Assembly: GCA_963693365.1 (NCBI GenBank)
Contig: CAVNZM010000017.1
Location: 4,712,001-4,776,000 of the forward strand
Origin: Amoebidium appalachense
Lineage: Eukaryota > Ichthyosporea
Reading direction: 5' to 3'
DNA: 64,000 nucleotides
Shown here: positions 41,915 through 64,000 of the stretch, in pieces
How positions within the stretch are numbered: the stretch's first letter is position 1
How the letters are laid out: each line of letters starts with the position of its first letter
The notes under the pieces: model-generated
Databases searched by the model: none
The model's input: only the letters and a program-made list of their open reading frames with translations
Told to the model about the DNA's origin: nothing
Program-made: the position numbers and the translations under genes

Positions 41915-42548
41915 TTTTTTTTCTTTTCCTTAATGGTTGCGAAGGCCTACAAACTCGTTTCACTCAGTTGTGTGTATCTTTTTTGGGCCCGGGCCGGGCC
42001 GGGGGGTTCAAATTTGAACACTTAGCTTTTTTTTTTTTTTTTTTTTGTTTTTCAAATTTAGCTTTTTTCTAGGGGTTGGATTGAGCGGTGATGATGTCAG
42101 AAGCAACTGAAAACACCATAATAAGCCGTAAACATTGCTTGATAAAGGGTACTTATATACAGACTACATGAGCCAAGGCCTCCTACAATAATCTGCACTG
42201 AGCCGGAATATGTTCACCAGGCCTTTTTTTTTTTTTTTTTTTGGTCAAGTACGAACACGCACCGGCCGACACACGCATGCGCATGCACACGCGCACTCAT
42301 AACCACCATAAATACACAATGCACACAAAAGAGAGAGTGTAAAAGACACCATTTTTGCCTTTTAGGTCTGCAGACTGCAGTTGTACTCAGTAGTGAGAGT
42401 CTCCCTGCCTGGTTCGGGTCCTTGAGTTCTCCTTCACATGTGGATCTCGCTTCCATCTTTCAAATCTTAAACACGAAACAAATTTTCATTCCTTCAACTA
42501 CCACAACTCATCTTCTCCACACACATCTTCCGTTCCAACCTGGAAAAA
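41915..42548. promoter_or_regulatory. Divergent spacer, likely shared promoter region
   Basis: It holds three T tracts (41913-41923, 42028-42046, 42223-42242), a GGGCCCGGGCCGGGCCGG block at 41985-42003 and an ATATAC word near 42156. No exon. It separates two head-to-head single-exon genes. Confidence 0.45.
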
Positions 42549-42887
42549 ATGACCTTCGTAAAGGTCGTCCGCGGTGCTGCTTCCGCGACCCTTTCTCCGG
42601 ATGGAACCAAAGTCACGCTCGAAGGATGCCAAGGAATAGTTCATGCTGCCTTCGAAAAAGATGCTCCTGTTGCTCCTCGGCTCGAGTTCAATCTTTCTCC
42701 GTGGGGAGCGCGCGTGGAGGGGCTTCAGTTTTTCTCGCTAGTAGGGGTGATGTGTGATGTTGGTGAAGAGGAAGGGAGAATTTCGTTTGAACACGAGGAC
42801 AACAAGGGCGTGTTGGTGGTTGGTAAGCCCCTGACTGACAGGCTCAGGGAGGGAGGGCTCTTGATTATCATCGACTTTTGGAGGTGA
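42549..42887 (+). CDS. Small single-exon protein, unrecognised
   Basis: ATG in context GAAAAAATGACC at 42549; 112 residues to TGA at 42885-42887. The sequence MTFVKVVRGAASATLSPDGT is followed by alternating hydrophobic/polar stretches (LEFNLSPWGARVEGLQFF, KGVLVVGKPL), suggesting a compact beta-rich domain. It has no signal peptide, no transmembrane segment and no low complexity, in contrast to its surroundings. It ends LLIIIDFWR. I know no family match. A gene is likely because the frame, composition and start context are all good. Confidence 0.55.
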   Translation: MTFVKVVRGAASATLSPDGTKVTLEGCQGIVHAAFEKDAPVAPRLEFNLSPWGARVEGLQFFSLVGVMCDVGEEEGRISFEHEDNKGVLVVGKPLTDRLREGGLLIIIDFWR

Positions 42888-44829
42888 TAAGACATGAATT
42901 CTGGAGGGGAGGAAGTATAGATGTGCTTTGACCTTCAATTGTATGTTCGTGTTTCGGCTCCTATTTGCCTCAAACACTCACTCTGTAGAGCAAAAAACGG
43001 ATGATGTGGCCTTTTCGATATGTTATACTGCTTATAATTGTTAGACTATGCTATGTTGCTGGAGGTGTTTCGGCATGTCACGACTATAATGCTGACTACC
43101 AGGGTGTTAGTTTGAATGCATAGATGACTATCTAGATGTACATCATACCCAGAGACTCTGGAGCCTGGTGTGCCCAGTAAATTGGTGGAGTAAAGGGCTT
43201 TCTGTTGGCCTTCCCTCCACCTATTTTCCCGTTCCCCCCCCCCCCCCCCCCCCCTCCTCTCCCCTCCCCTTCCACACACCCACACACACACACGTACAGG
43301 CGCGCTCGTGTAGACCCCATCCTCCCCCTCAACTTCCCCAGACCCCCCCCCCTCCCCCCCTTCGCCCTCTTCTCCCCCCCCCCCCCTCCCCCCCTCTTCT
43401 TTCCCCTTCCCTGCACCCCCCCCCCTCCCCCCCCCCCCCACACACAAAAACACCCCCGTTACCCACTTCCCCCCCCCCTCTCCCCCCCCACCTTTTTTTT
43501 TCTTCTTTTTTTTTGGGTTTTGCCCCGGCTCGGGAATTTCTAGTTTCTGGTTTGAGAAGGCCAGTCTGCACCTTTGAGTTTTCGCCCATGTTCCAATCCC
43601 GGAGGTCAGAGCAGGCCAGTGTGTGCCGCGGTGTACGGTGGCTTTCAATTATTTGGCAGCACAGGAGCATGAGCGGCAGGTTGAGCTTAGTTGTGGAACT
43701 AATATTGTTACACACTAAGGGCTGTAAGCTGATCTGCACACAAGGTTTGAAGCGCTGGCAGGCTTCTCACATATGTAGGGCTTCTAGGTGATAAAGAATT
43801 ACACAAGTGTGGTGGCAGCAACGCTTTAAGCTGTCTTGGAATGAGTGCACCATGCACCCAGCTCGATGAGTTTCGTTTCAAAAAGCAGACTGAGTTGAGG
43901 AAATTTTTTTCAGCAGTGCCTTGTGTGTGCCGCGGCGCTGAACGTGTATGCTTGTTGGTTGCTGCATGTGTTTTGCGTGTACGTGGGCGGACACACGGGA
44001 GCACGTGGGTGTGTGGGTTTCGAGTGGCGTGTGTGTGCACGTGCATACAAAGGTGACTGCGTGTATGTAGGATGCCTTGAACAGCTTGTTGAGGATACCG
44101 TATGTGTGCAGAGGCTCTCAGGTGAGCATGCGTGTGTATGTGTTTGTGTGTGCCGACCGTCTTGTGTGTGTGCATGTGTGTGTGTGTGTGTGTGCGTGTG
44201 CGTGTGTGTGTACTGTGTGTGTGTGTGTGTGCGTGTGTGGGTGCTCGTGCGTGTGTGTGCGTGCGTGCGCCTGTGTGCGTGTGCATGCGGATACGTACGT
44301 GTGCCCGTTGGCACTTTCAATCATCAGAGTTAGTGATTAACTTAATCAAGCACAAGCCAACAAGTAGCATCCAAAGTCGCACGAGTTTGTTTCGCTACAG
44401 CCTCAGGGGCATAAAGAGAGGTTTTGAGTTTAATCACAATGAACAGCCTTTAACTTAGGGAAGGGTGGGTGGCGGTTAAGGTTTGTGCAAACATCTCATT
44501 CCTAAGGCTTAATGTTCAGAATCGTTCGACGAAGTGTTGGACGGGAGGTGCACGCTTTACTCTGCTTCAACTTCTGTATTGCTGCACATCGATCTGCGAC
44601 AGCTAATAGTTGCGCTGTACTATTTTTTCGATTTGAATGTACAAACGACTGGCATATATGAAGTGACCTTCAGACTTCAATTTTTTTTGTTCGTTTTTGT
44701 GCTGCAACTTCAATAGTTCTTTCCAAGTTTAGGGGGCCTACTAAGGCCTACTATTGTAGGCTTTTCGCGCAATTCGTTAGATGTTTTCGTCCACCTAAGT
44801 GAAGCCGGGCGTCGCCCGTTTTAGGTCAA

Positions 44830-44866
44830 CCAATCACCCGGAGCTATGCAATTTTTGGCGCGAAAA
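44830..44866 (+). promoter_or_regulatory. CCAAT box and consensus E2F site
   Basis: CCAAT at 44830-44834 and TTTTTGGCGCGAAAA at 44852-44866, a perfect match to the E2F consensus TTTSGCGCSAAA. Such a pair marks cell-cycle promoters in animals and plants. The nearest downstream gene on this strand starts at 46249, so a noncoding first exon would be needed. Confidence 0.5.
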
Positions 44867-46023
44867 CTTGGGATCTGTGAAAACAGGCAGAGGAGAGAGA
44901 GCAAGGGCAGAGTACAGGAAGCAAGCTTGAATGAAAGAGTGCCGCGCTTTACGCAAAAACACTTGTCCTCTCTTCTCTTTTCCTTTTTTGTTTTTCTTTA
45001 TGAAGGGTCACAAGAAATTGTTTTTATTTCATGCTATGAACACACTACCCATTGTTTAATGACAGGAAGGCACAGAAAGGTGATAGAGCAAGAGCCACGG
45101 ATGTTGTAGGGCAACCTCCTCCACATCATTCTCTACCCCGATATCCGCCTGTCATGTTTTACCAGTTCTAGCATAATTCACGTTGGTTTTGCTCTCTCAA
45201 CTGTCGGATTATAGTCAAATTCCCGATCCATGCAGGCTTCAGCCTTTCACACACATCCTTACCCTGCAGTGCTATGTCTTCCTCGCCTTTCCGTTAAAGT
45301 TGGCAAAACACCGACACTAGTGTTGATTTAGAAGCGGCCCAACCACCATCTACTCGAAGGTACGTCTTCAACAAAGGATTCAGGAATTGCATGTTTGTTG
45401 GGTTTATGATAGTGGTAAGAAAAGATGGGGGGAAGGTTTACGTGGATGGAAGAAACACTTAACCTATGTACGTACTTGTCATTAGGCTCTCACCCACCCA
45501 CCCATACACATACCCACACGCTCACACGGGCACATGTACATACGCACACACGGACAGATATCCCTTATCCACACTCACACAACACAGGCGACAGCATCAT
45601 ATGCACACAGACACACAGGCACACACACAAGCACACACACACACACATACACACACACACGGGGAGGGGGGGGGGGGGACGCACACACTCATGGACAGAC
45701 AGACATACACACAAAGAAGACAGACACAAGTACACACCGTCACACATCCAGAGACAGCCTCCCCCCCCCCCCCCCCCCCCCCCCCCTGCCCTCCAACCAC
45801 ACACACACACACGGGCGCACACGCACGCGCACACACACACACACACACGCGCGCGCGCGCTCACACACTGTGCCCCCGGGGGTGGAGGGGGGGGGGGGGG
45901 GAGGAAGCGCTCGGGGGACAAAAAGTGAAAACACATAGTGTATAGCCCTCCGACACAACCCCATCTCGATGTTTGCTATCAGAAAACACAACTTAAACTC
46001 TGCACGATTTTGTGCCCCTTCAA

Positions 46024-46092
46024 CCCCCCCCCCCCCCCCCAAAAAAAAAAAATAAAAAAAATTGGGGGGGGGGGGAGGGGGGGGGGGGGGGG

Positions 46093-46134
<42 letters not shown>
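46024..46134 (+). repeat. C, A and G homopolymers in series
   Basis: About 17 C, an A-rich stretch, then G runs broken by single A up to 46134. It sits just upstream of the start codon at 46249. Confidence 0.93.
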
Positions 46135-46135
<1 letters not shown>

Positions 46136-46248
46136 GAAAAAAAAAGCAAAAAAGCGAAAGAAAAAAGGGAAGAAAAAGAAAAGAAATGAAAATTTGCCCT
46201 CACGCTGCCACGCAGCAGCGAAAATAGTCCCCCAAGATTACATCGAAA

Positions 46249-53056
<6,808 letters not shown>

Positions 53057-53297
53057 AAAGGAAAAAGAAGAAAGAAAAACCATTGTACTGTTTGGGGGAA
53101 AAAAACTTCGTTACCAAGACGGACTTATGCCTGTAATTTATTGCTTGATTTCTGTGTTATGTGTGTTTTCTCTGACAACAGATCCCCACGTTCACACCCC
53201 TCTCTCCCCCCCTCCCCCCCCCTCCCAAACACACACACACACACACACACGCGCGCGCGCACACACACACACGCACACACACAAACACACACACACG

Positions 53298-53371
<74 letters not shown>

Positions 53372-53372
53372 G

Positions 53373-53432
53373 GGCGTATCCGGAGATCTGCAGATCGCCG
53401 CCTTGAACCAACCCCCCTTGCAGGAACCATAA
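53373..53432 (+). CDS. Possible alternative last exon of the coiled-coil gene
   Basis: After the acceptor CACACTTGCAG a phase-0 frame of 19 residues, [19 protein letters not shown], ends in TAA at 53430-53432. It could follow the exon ending at 52111, or a shortened 52979 exon spliced at AGAAAG|GTCGAC, in place of the 53056 stop. Poly(A) signal AATAAA at 53890-53895 would serve either ending. Confidence 0.35.
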   Translation, partial: GVSGDLQIAALNQPPLQEP

Positions 53433-54061
53433 GACCCCCCCCCCCCCCCCCACCAAAATGTATATATGCGGCTAACACCATCACCACTACAACATCGCTA
53501 ACAAGTTCCGTGGGGGGGGGGGGGGGGGGGGGGGGGAGGGGTCTTTCGTCCATATAAAGTTGAGGGGTCAATGTAATCCCCCCCCTCCCCCCCCCAAAAA
53601 AAGAAAACAAAAAAAACCAACCAAACCAAAACAAAAAAGGAAAAATCAACCAATCAACCAAAACAAACCAAAATAAACCCCACCCCCACCCTCCAAAAGA
53701 ACAAAGAGGGAGAATGGAGACAAAAAGAAAACACGGCCACGAAACACTGTTTTCATGGCCCCACTCTTGAACGTTAACACCATATTTTTTTTTGACATAG
53801 AGAATAAATGTAGGTGATACATGGTGTCATTGGATTGGTGGTTCTTGATCAAATCCCATTGTTTGGTTCGAAAATGAAGCAACGAGTTAAATAAAGCGTT
53901 AGACTCTTGTGTGAAACTTTAAGTTAGAACACGGGCACACACACCGTGACACAGACGGCATACACACTGGCGCCTCGAACGTTGCACATACACACTTGCA
54001 TATACATTCCGAAAATATTAGACATGATCACATACACCCGTACACATGTGCGTGGGTGTGC

Positions 54062-54239
<178 letters not shown>

Positions 54240-54589
54240 CACACACACACAGGTGTTATTGAGGATTAAGCTTAATGGAAGATCACCTACAAAACAATTA
54301 GTACCCGATTGTTTGAAAAAAATAAAGATTCTGGGAGCCTAGCAAAGATGAACGGGGTGGGAGATACCCCTCGGGGGGGGGGAGAGGGGGGGGGGGGGGG
54401 GGGGGGGGGGGACAGCAGCTTCCCTATACACAATAAAAAGACAAGTTCGAGCACAGCAGATCGTAATTCTGCGGAAGCCTTTTGCTTCGTTACCAATCAT
54501 CGACAATAGGCCGAAAATTTCAATGTGTGATGGTCTGGCAGCATATATAGGTCTCACGTGCTCTCTCTCTGCCACATCCACGTGATGCA

Positions 54590-54690
54590 TTTCTTCACGT
54601 GTGCTTTGCAATCCGCATTGTGTTATCCGTCATGAATACGCACCTTGAACCCTGTAACGCATTCTAACCTCTCCCCCTCCCCCCCCCCCC
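54590..54690 (+). mobile_element. Poly(C)-ending element, 3' part
   Basis: GTGTGCTTTGCAATCCGCATTGTGTTATCC leads to GTAACGCATTCTAACC and a C-rich tail, in the same order as at 8140-8215. Confidence 0.6.
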
Positions 54691-54749
54691 AAACACACAC
54701 ACAAACAATCTTCCATGACACACAACCTCCCAACCCTCCCTTTCAACGG

Positions 54750-55140
54750 CAGGGCAGATTCTCTGTTGGAGAGGGGGGGGGGGGGGGGTTTCCATCTAAA
54801 TGAATTTGCCACTCGGGTAACAGACGCCATGCAATCTTGTGTGTTTAGAAGTGTTGTTGGGTCAGATAGCAGTTAGTAGGCACCAAAATGTTGGGGAAAA
54901 CCCGCACACCCGGGGGGTTTTTGCCGCAAGACGGCGGGGCAAATTCTCTATGGACAGGGGAAGGGAGGGGGAGGGCTTCTATCAAGATGAATTTGCCAGT
55001 CAGGTAACAGACACCGTGCAATCTTGTGTGTTTAGAAGTGTTGTTGGGTCAGATACCAGTTAGTAGGCAGCAAAAAATTGGGGAAAAGCAGCACACCCGG
55101 GGGGTTTTTGCCGCAAGACGGCGAGGCAAATTCTCTATGG
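54750..55140 (+). repeat. 187-bp tandem repeat, just over two copies
   Basis: GAATTTGCCACTCGGGTAAC, GCAATCTTGTGTGTTTAGAA and GGGGGGTTTTTGCCGCAAGA occur at 54800-54950 and again at 54987-55137 with few differences; a partial CAGATTCTCTGTTGGAGAGG precedes them. Confidence 0.92.
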
Positions 55141-55887
55141 AGAGGGGAAGGAGAGGGGGGGGGGGGGGGGGGAGAGGGGGGGGGAGGGGGGGGGGAGGGG
55201 GGGGGAAGGGGGGGGGGGGGGGGGGGGGGGATGGAGAGATAGCCCAAGTCCGGAAATAAGTGGAAATATTCCAGAAATTTCCGGAAGTGTTTGAGATTAT
55301 AGCCAAAATGTATAATTGCATGGATCTTTTTTTTGCAGTGTAATTCCAGGAACTGGACATTTTCGGTTTTCCGGATTTTATCAAGTCATGGTGTTGTAAC
55401 AAACCGTATACACTTTGAGTTGTGTTCTGAACAACCGTATACTATCTTCCTGAGAGACTTCTTCTTTACCCTGAGATATCAATGATATTTCGCCTTTTCA
55501 TGTCCTATGAGCAAATCAAAAAGTCATCGAAAAAATTTATTTCTATTTTTCGTAACTTTACTGTATTGCCGTAGTGTTTTTTCCTAATCGTGAACAAAGG
55601 CAAAAACTAAACAGCTTTCGGCTGCATACCCCAAAATAAGAATTATCCAGACTTATTATTTTTGGGGGGGTCAGGGCCGCACACAGCAGGAGTTCAGCGT
55701 AATCAATACATTGTCAGTATCCATCTACACTTACTGCGTAGCTTGTAATATACTTATAGTATATTCATACGTCAAATATTTTAGGAAAAAGTTTCGGCAA
55801 GTGTTAATCGTCATCAAGTATAAAACCCCGGCTCCAAGCACAGGCTATGGTTTGCTTCTATATTGCCATTTCCTACCCTCTCCCATC

Positions 55888-55890
<3 letters not shown>

Positions 55891-55970
<80 letters not shown>

Positions 55971-55994
55971 ATCCCGGCCCCCACCCAACCACCC

Positions 55995-56036
<42 letters not shown>
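55891..56036 (+). repeat. C homopolymer (about 80) and A homopolymer (about 40)
   Basis: An uninterrupted C run at 55891-55970, the short unique ATCCCGGCCCCCACCCAACC, then an A run at 55997-56035. Confidence 0.96.
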
Positions 56037-56039
<3 letters not shown>

Positions 56040-56526
56040 CAGTCTGGAGAAGGAGAAACCCAATTTTTCATGATTCGATTATTTTGAAAACCGGATTACA
56101 TAACAACGTTATGTACTATACACAAGGTGCTGGTCTAAAATACGAATAAGTGAAAGGATTTTAAAGCACTGTGAGGCTTAAACCCCAACTAGCATATCCA
56201 AAATCTATCCGTTCTTTTTTATTTTTTCGGGCTAATACACTTCATACTGAATGTGCTTAGAGCTAGAGCGGCCCTGAGTACAAACTACCACCATGTTAGA
56301 AATAAATGATACAAGTTGTGGTGTTTATTATCTGTAGTAAATTTTCAACGTTTCGGTTACTTAGTAAGTGTTGTGTGTAGTGCGAGTGTCGTATTGTGTA
56401 AGTAGATGTGCATTTTGAAAGAATAAAAGTGGAGGCAAACTGCAAATCACATTCTGATACCGATCGTATCAATAATCACATACAGCAGCATACGGGTTGT
56501 GTCATAAGCGAGGGTGTGCAAAAAGG

Positions 56527-56568
56527 AAAAACTTTCCGGGATTGGGATTCTAGCGCTAGAAAGTTTTG
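56527..56568. repeat. Inverted repeat around CTAGCGCTAG
   Basis: AAAACTTTC at 56527-56536 pairs with GAAAGTTTT at 56558-56567, enclosing the palindrome CTAGCGCTAG. It could be an element end or a stem-loop. Confidence 0.5.
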
Positions 56569-56872
56569 TTAAGATTCTGGCCGGATAGCCCGTACAGCAT
56601 ATTTAAAAATTAACCGCACAGTATGTGAAGATTAGTGTTATTTTCTTTTGTCCCAGTAGGCTAGGGGGATCCGGATATAATATTCCAGCCAACTACAGCA
56701 AAAATCCAAGTTCTGCCTTAGTTAACCCCTGTAAGTCCATTGTCGTGATATTGGCCCTGCAGTCAACTCGCTCACCAACTGTCCAATCATTCAGCCTATT
56801 TGCGTACATCCACTCATACCGTAAATCCTTCCTTCACACCCTAGCGGCATCCACGACATCCCATTACCATAT

Positions 56873-57345
56873 TTAGGCGCCGTTGTGTGACTTGGTGCTC
56901 ACAAACTCATGGAACCCCACGGAATTCGCATCCCAAATTCCTTTTCTGGGTGGACGGGGCGGCGGTATAGGTGCAGATGCAGGAGCCGTAGGAGCCGAGG
57001 GGAGAACCATGGATGTCTGCGAAATTTTCGCAGACAACGCTGGGGTCGCATTGGGAGGAGCAGCGAAATTTTGGGAATTTTTGGGGTATGGCCTCACGGC
57101 CCTCTCCATGGATATATTTCTGATCCAGTCGGTTTTGAGTCTCAGATCGTATGCCATCTTGGCAGAAAAGGCCACGTTTTGGAGTGTTTGGTAGACCTGA
57201 AATGATGATGGATTATGTACTGCACACGTCAGTTTTGGATACCATCGGAGGGGAAAAAAAAGAAGAAAAAAAAAAAAAAAAGGAAGGAATAAATTCAAAG
57301 CCGGAGAAAGTGGCAACCCCCGAGGCACCAACCCCAATACCAAGC

Positions 57346-57377
<32 letters not shown>

Positions 57378-57519
57378 AGCCCCTCCGAATCGAATAAAGA
57401 CCGAGCCTGCAAAACATAAAAACATCCTTCGACGTCTATCCCCCCTCCTCCCCCCCCCTCCCCCCTTTCCCCTTCCCCCTTTCCCCCCAGGCCCCCCCCA
57501 TTCAAGAATATACACATGC

Positions 57520-57550
<31 letters not shown>

Positions 57551-57855
57551 AAAAAAAAAAAAAAACCATTCACGCACACCTACACACCCACACACCCACA
57601 CACCCACACACAGCACCCACACACCACACCCACCGACCCATCCACACATACATGCACCCGTGCAAGCCCATGTGCACCCCTCCTGCCCACCCGCCCCCAC
57701 CCCCACGCACACACGCACGCACGCACGCACCTGCTCCGGCAGCATGCAGGTCACGTGTTCTCTCTCTGCCACATCCACGTCATACGTCACATCCACGGAC
57801 CCATCGACCAATGACTGCTCCCCGAGCACAAAACTGATTGGTGGAGAAAGGGGGC
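56873..57855 (-). CDS. Unrecognised gene, two last exons
   Basis: Minus-strand exons 57855-57731 (acceptor CTTACGTAAG, donor GAGCAG|GTGCGT) and 57196-56873 (acceptor CATTTCAG, ends TAA). The join is in phase 0. The first reads FVLGEQSLVDGSVDVTYDVD and VAEREHVTCMLPEQ. The second begins VYQTLQNVAFSAKMAYDLRL, continues KTDWIRNISMERAVRPYPK and ends in an alanine/proline-rich tail with PIPPPRPPRKG. The opposite strand of the second exon is also open, but its splice sites are worse. I do not recognise the family. Upstream exons should lie above 57855; a candidate near 58390-58345 is weak. A copy of the first exon's 3' end occurs at about 54538-54592. Confidence 0.5.
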
Positions 57856-58315
57856 CTTACGTAAGGACACCATTGGGACCAAACTACTAATAACAAGTGC
57901 ATGGTGGGGAAATGGAGGATAATGGTGGGTGCGGGGGGTTGTTGAAAAGCTAAGAAAATAAGAGAATGAGAACGAGTATGGTTGTGATGGAAACTGTGTC
58001 TGTGTCCCTTTGTGTGCCTCTTTTTCTTTCTTTATATTATTATTTATTTGGGTGGGTGGGTGGGTGGGTGGGTGAAAGGGGGTGGTCGAGGGGGGGGGGG
58101 GGGGGGGGGGGGGGAAAGAGGGGGAGGGCATGTGCTTGCGTGGACCATGATATTCATAACGACCGAGGAATAGGGTAGTTGGGGGTGGTGAGGTGGGATA
58201 GGAAGGAGGTGGGGGCCCAAGGGGGGAGGGGGGAGGGGAGTCCGAGTGAAGGGGAGACGGGAGAGGGGAGTAGGGTATTCATTAAGCATGCCCCGCGCGA
58301 AAGAAAATGGCCGGT

Positions 58316-58357
<42 letters not shown>

Positions 58358-58712
58358 AGAGGGGATAATATCGCTAAAATACGCTTCTGCACGGATGAAG
58401 TTGAGATTTGATTAAGAGAATAACGGAAGGCGAGTGATGGTTTAAGTGCACCGGGTGGGCCGGGGTGGAGGGCTGGGGGGCTGGGGGGCTGGCCCGGCGA
58501 CAATGTGATCTGTATTTGGCAGTGAAGATATACAAGTACAAAAATACGATTCAAATAACTATAAACTCGTATAATAAATACACGGCCATAAGGTTAATCC
58601 GTTGTGGTGTCTACTCGGCACTATTGAACCTCTCTAAATATTCTTGAAATACACCCCACCCCCTCAACACCCCCTACTTTCCCTTTCCTTCGTGTTTCTT
58701 TTTCTTTCTTTA

Positions 58713-58778
<66 letters not shown>

Positions 58779-58810
58779 AAGTTGGGGGGGGGGGGGGGGG
58801 GGGGGGGTGT
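57856..58810. other. Spacer or upstream introns of the 57 kb gene
   Basis: It holds GGTGGGTG repeats (58050-58080), G tracts (58089-58114, 58316-58355), a (TG)n tract (58712-58776) and a G run (58784-58807). No exon is convincing. Confidence 0.5.

Positions 58811-64000
<5,190 letters not shown>

Larger units (their letters stand above)
42888..46248. other. Spacer with C, TG and CA tracts
   Basis: C-rich DNA (43230-43490), TG-rich DNA (44150-44290) and CA-rich DNA with C and G tracts (45490-45930, 46024-46134). Frames at 43329-43739 (-) and 43841-44056 (+) have mixed composition and no family signal. A CCAAT/E2F module lies at 44830-44866. Confidence 0.5.

Noticed and set aside
42405-42425. 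GGTTCGGGTCC as a tRNA T-arm
   Set aside because: No matching stems or A box upstream.
57003-57194. Plus-strand frame beginning MDVCEIFADNAG
   Set aside because: It is the antisense of the minus-strand exon 57196-56873, which has better splice sites and an in-phase partner.

Overview
The window is nuclear DNA of a eukaryote. The genes are split by GT-AG introns of roughly 0.3 to 4 kb. Coding exons are short, and the introns and spacers are packed with long G/C homopolymers, (TG)n/(CA)n and (CT)n/(GA)n microsatellites and degenerate tandem repeats. CCAAT and TATA motifs and AATAAA signals are present. I cannot name the species. A BTG/TOB-type protein would fit a holozoan (animal or close relative). 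A protein with 17 C-x-H-G...C-x2-C repeats is a type I associate with algae, other protists and giant viruses. No bacterial operons, rRNA, intact tRNA or CRISPR were seen.

Most long open frames here are artefacts of microsatellites (poly-TH, poly-CV, poly-RE, poly-SL) and homopolymers (poly-P, poly-G). I rebuilt genes by hand by joining exons whose splice sites and codon phases agree. Layout: 990-2311 (+), the last two exons of FAN1, a DNA interstrand-crosslink repair nuclease. 4462-9873 (+), a multi-exon protein with a proline-rich and acidic/basic middle and the 17 zinc-ribbon-like repeats at its C-terminus. 11136-19213 (-), a tandem-CBS (SNF4/AMPK-gamma-like) protein in at least seven exons. 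23069-23612 (-), a BTG/TOB anti-proliferative protein with a TATA box and one frame break. 24823-27357 (+), three tentative exons. 30107-34091 (-), a three-exon, 352-residue chromatin protein with a PHD finger and an HMG box. 34.7-37.6 kb, isolated candidate exons. 41190-41870 (-) and 42549-42887 (+), a divergent pair of single-exon genes; the first is a basic AT-hook protein with a THAP-like start. 46249-53056 (+), a seven-exon, 227-residue coiled-coil protein. 56873-57855 (-), two terminal exons of an unrecognised gene. 58811-64000 (-), five exons of an unrecognised enzyme-like gene that runs off the right edge.

The main novelty is structural. (1) At least four introns contain extra, often tandem and decayed copies of the adjacent exon boundary, splice site included, as if exon edges seed intronic repeat arrays. 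(2) A dispersed SINE-like family ends each time in a poly(C) tract (poly(G) when inverted) instead of poly(A), which may explain part of the G/C homopolymer load. (3) Two independent genes (BTG/TOB and the C-x-H-G gene) each need a +1 shift at a CCC run, which is either assembly error or programmed frameshifting. (4) A 276-bp piggyBac-type MITE with TTAA target sites and a degenerate relative are present.

The genes do not form an operon or one pathway. The recognisable ones fall into DNA repair (FAN1), energy/metabolite sensing (CBS), mRNA-turnover or proliferation control (BTG) and chromatin (PHD/HMG, AT-hook).
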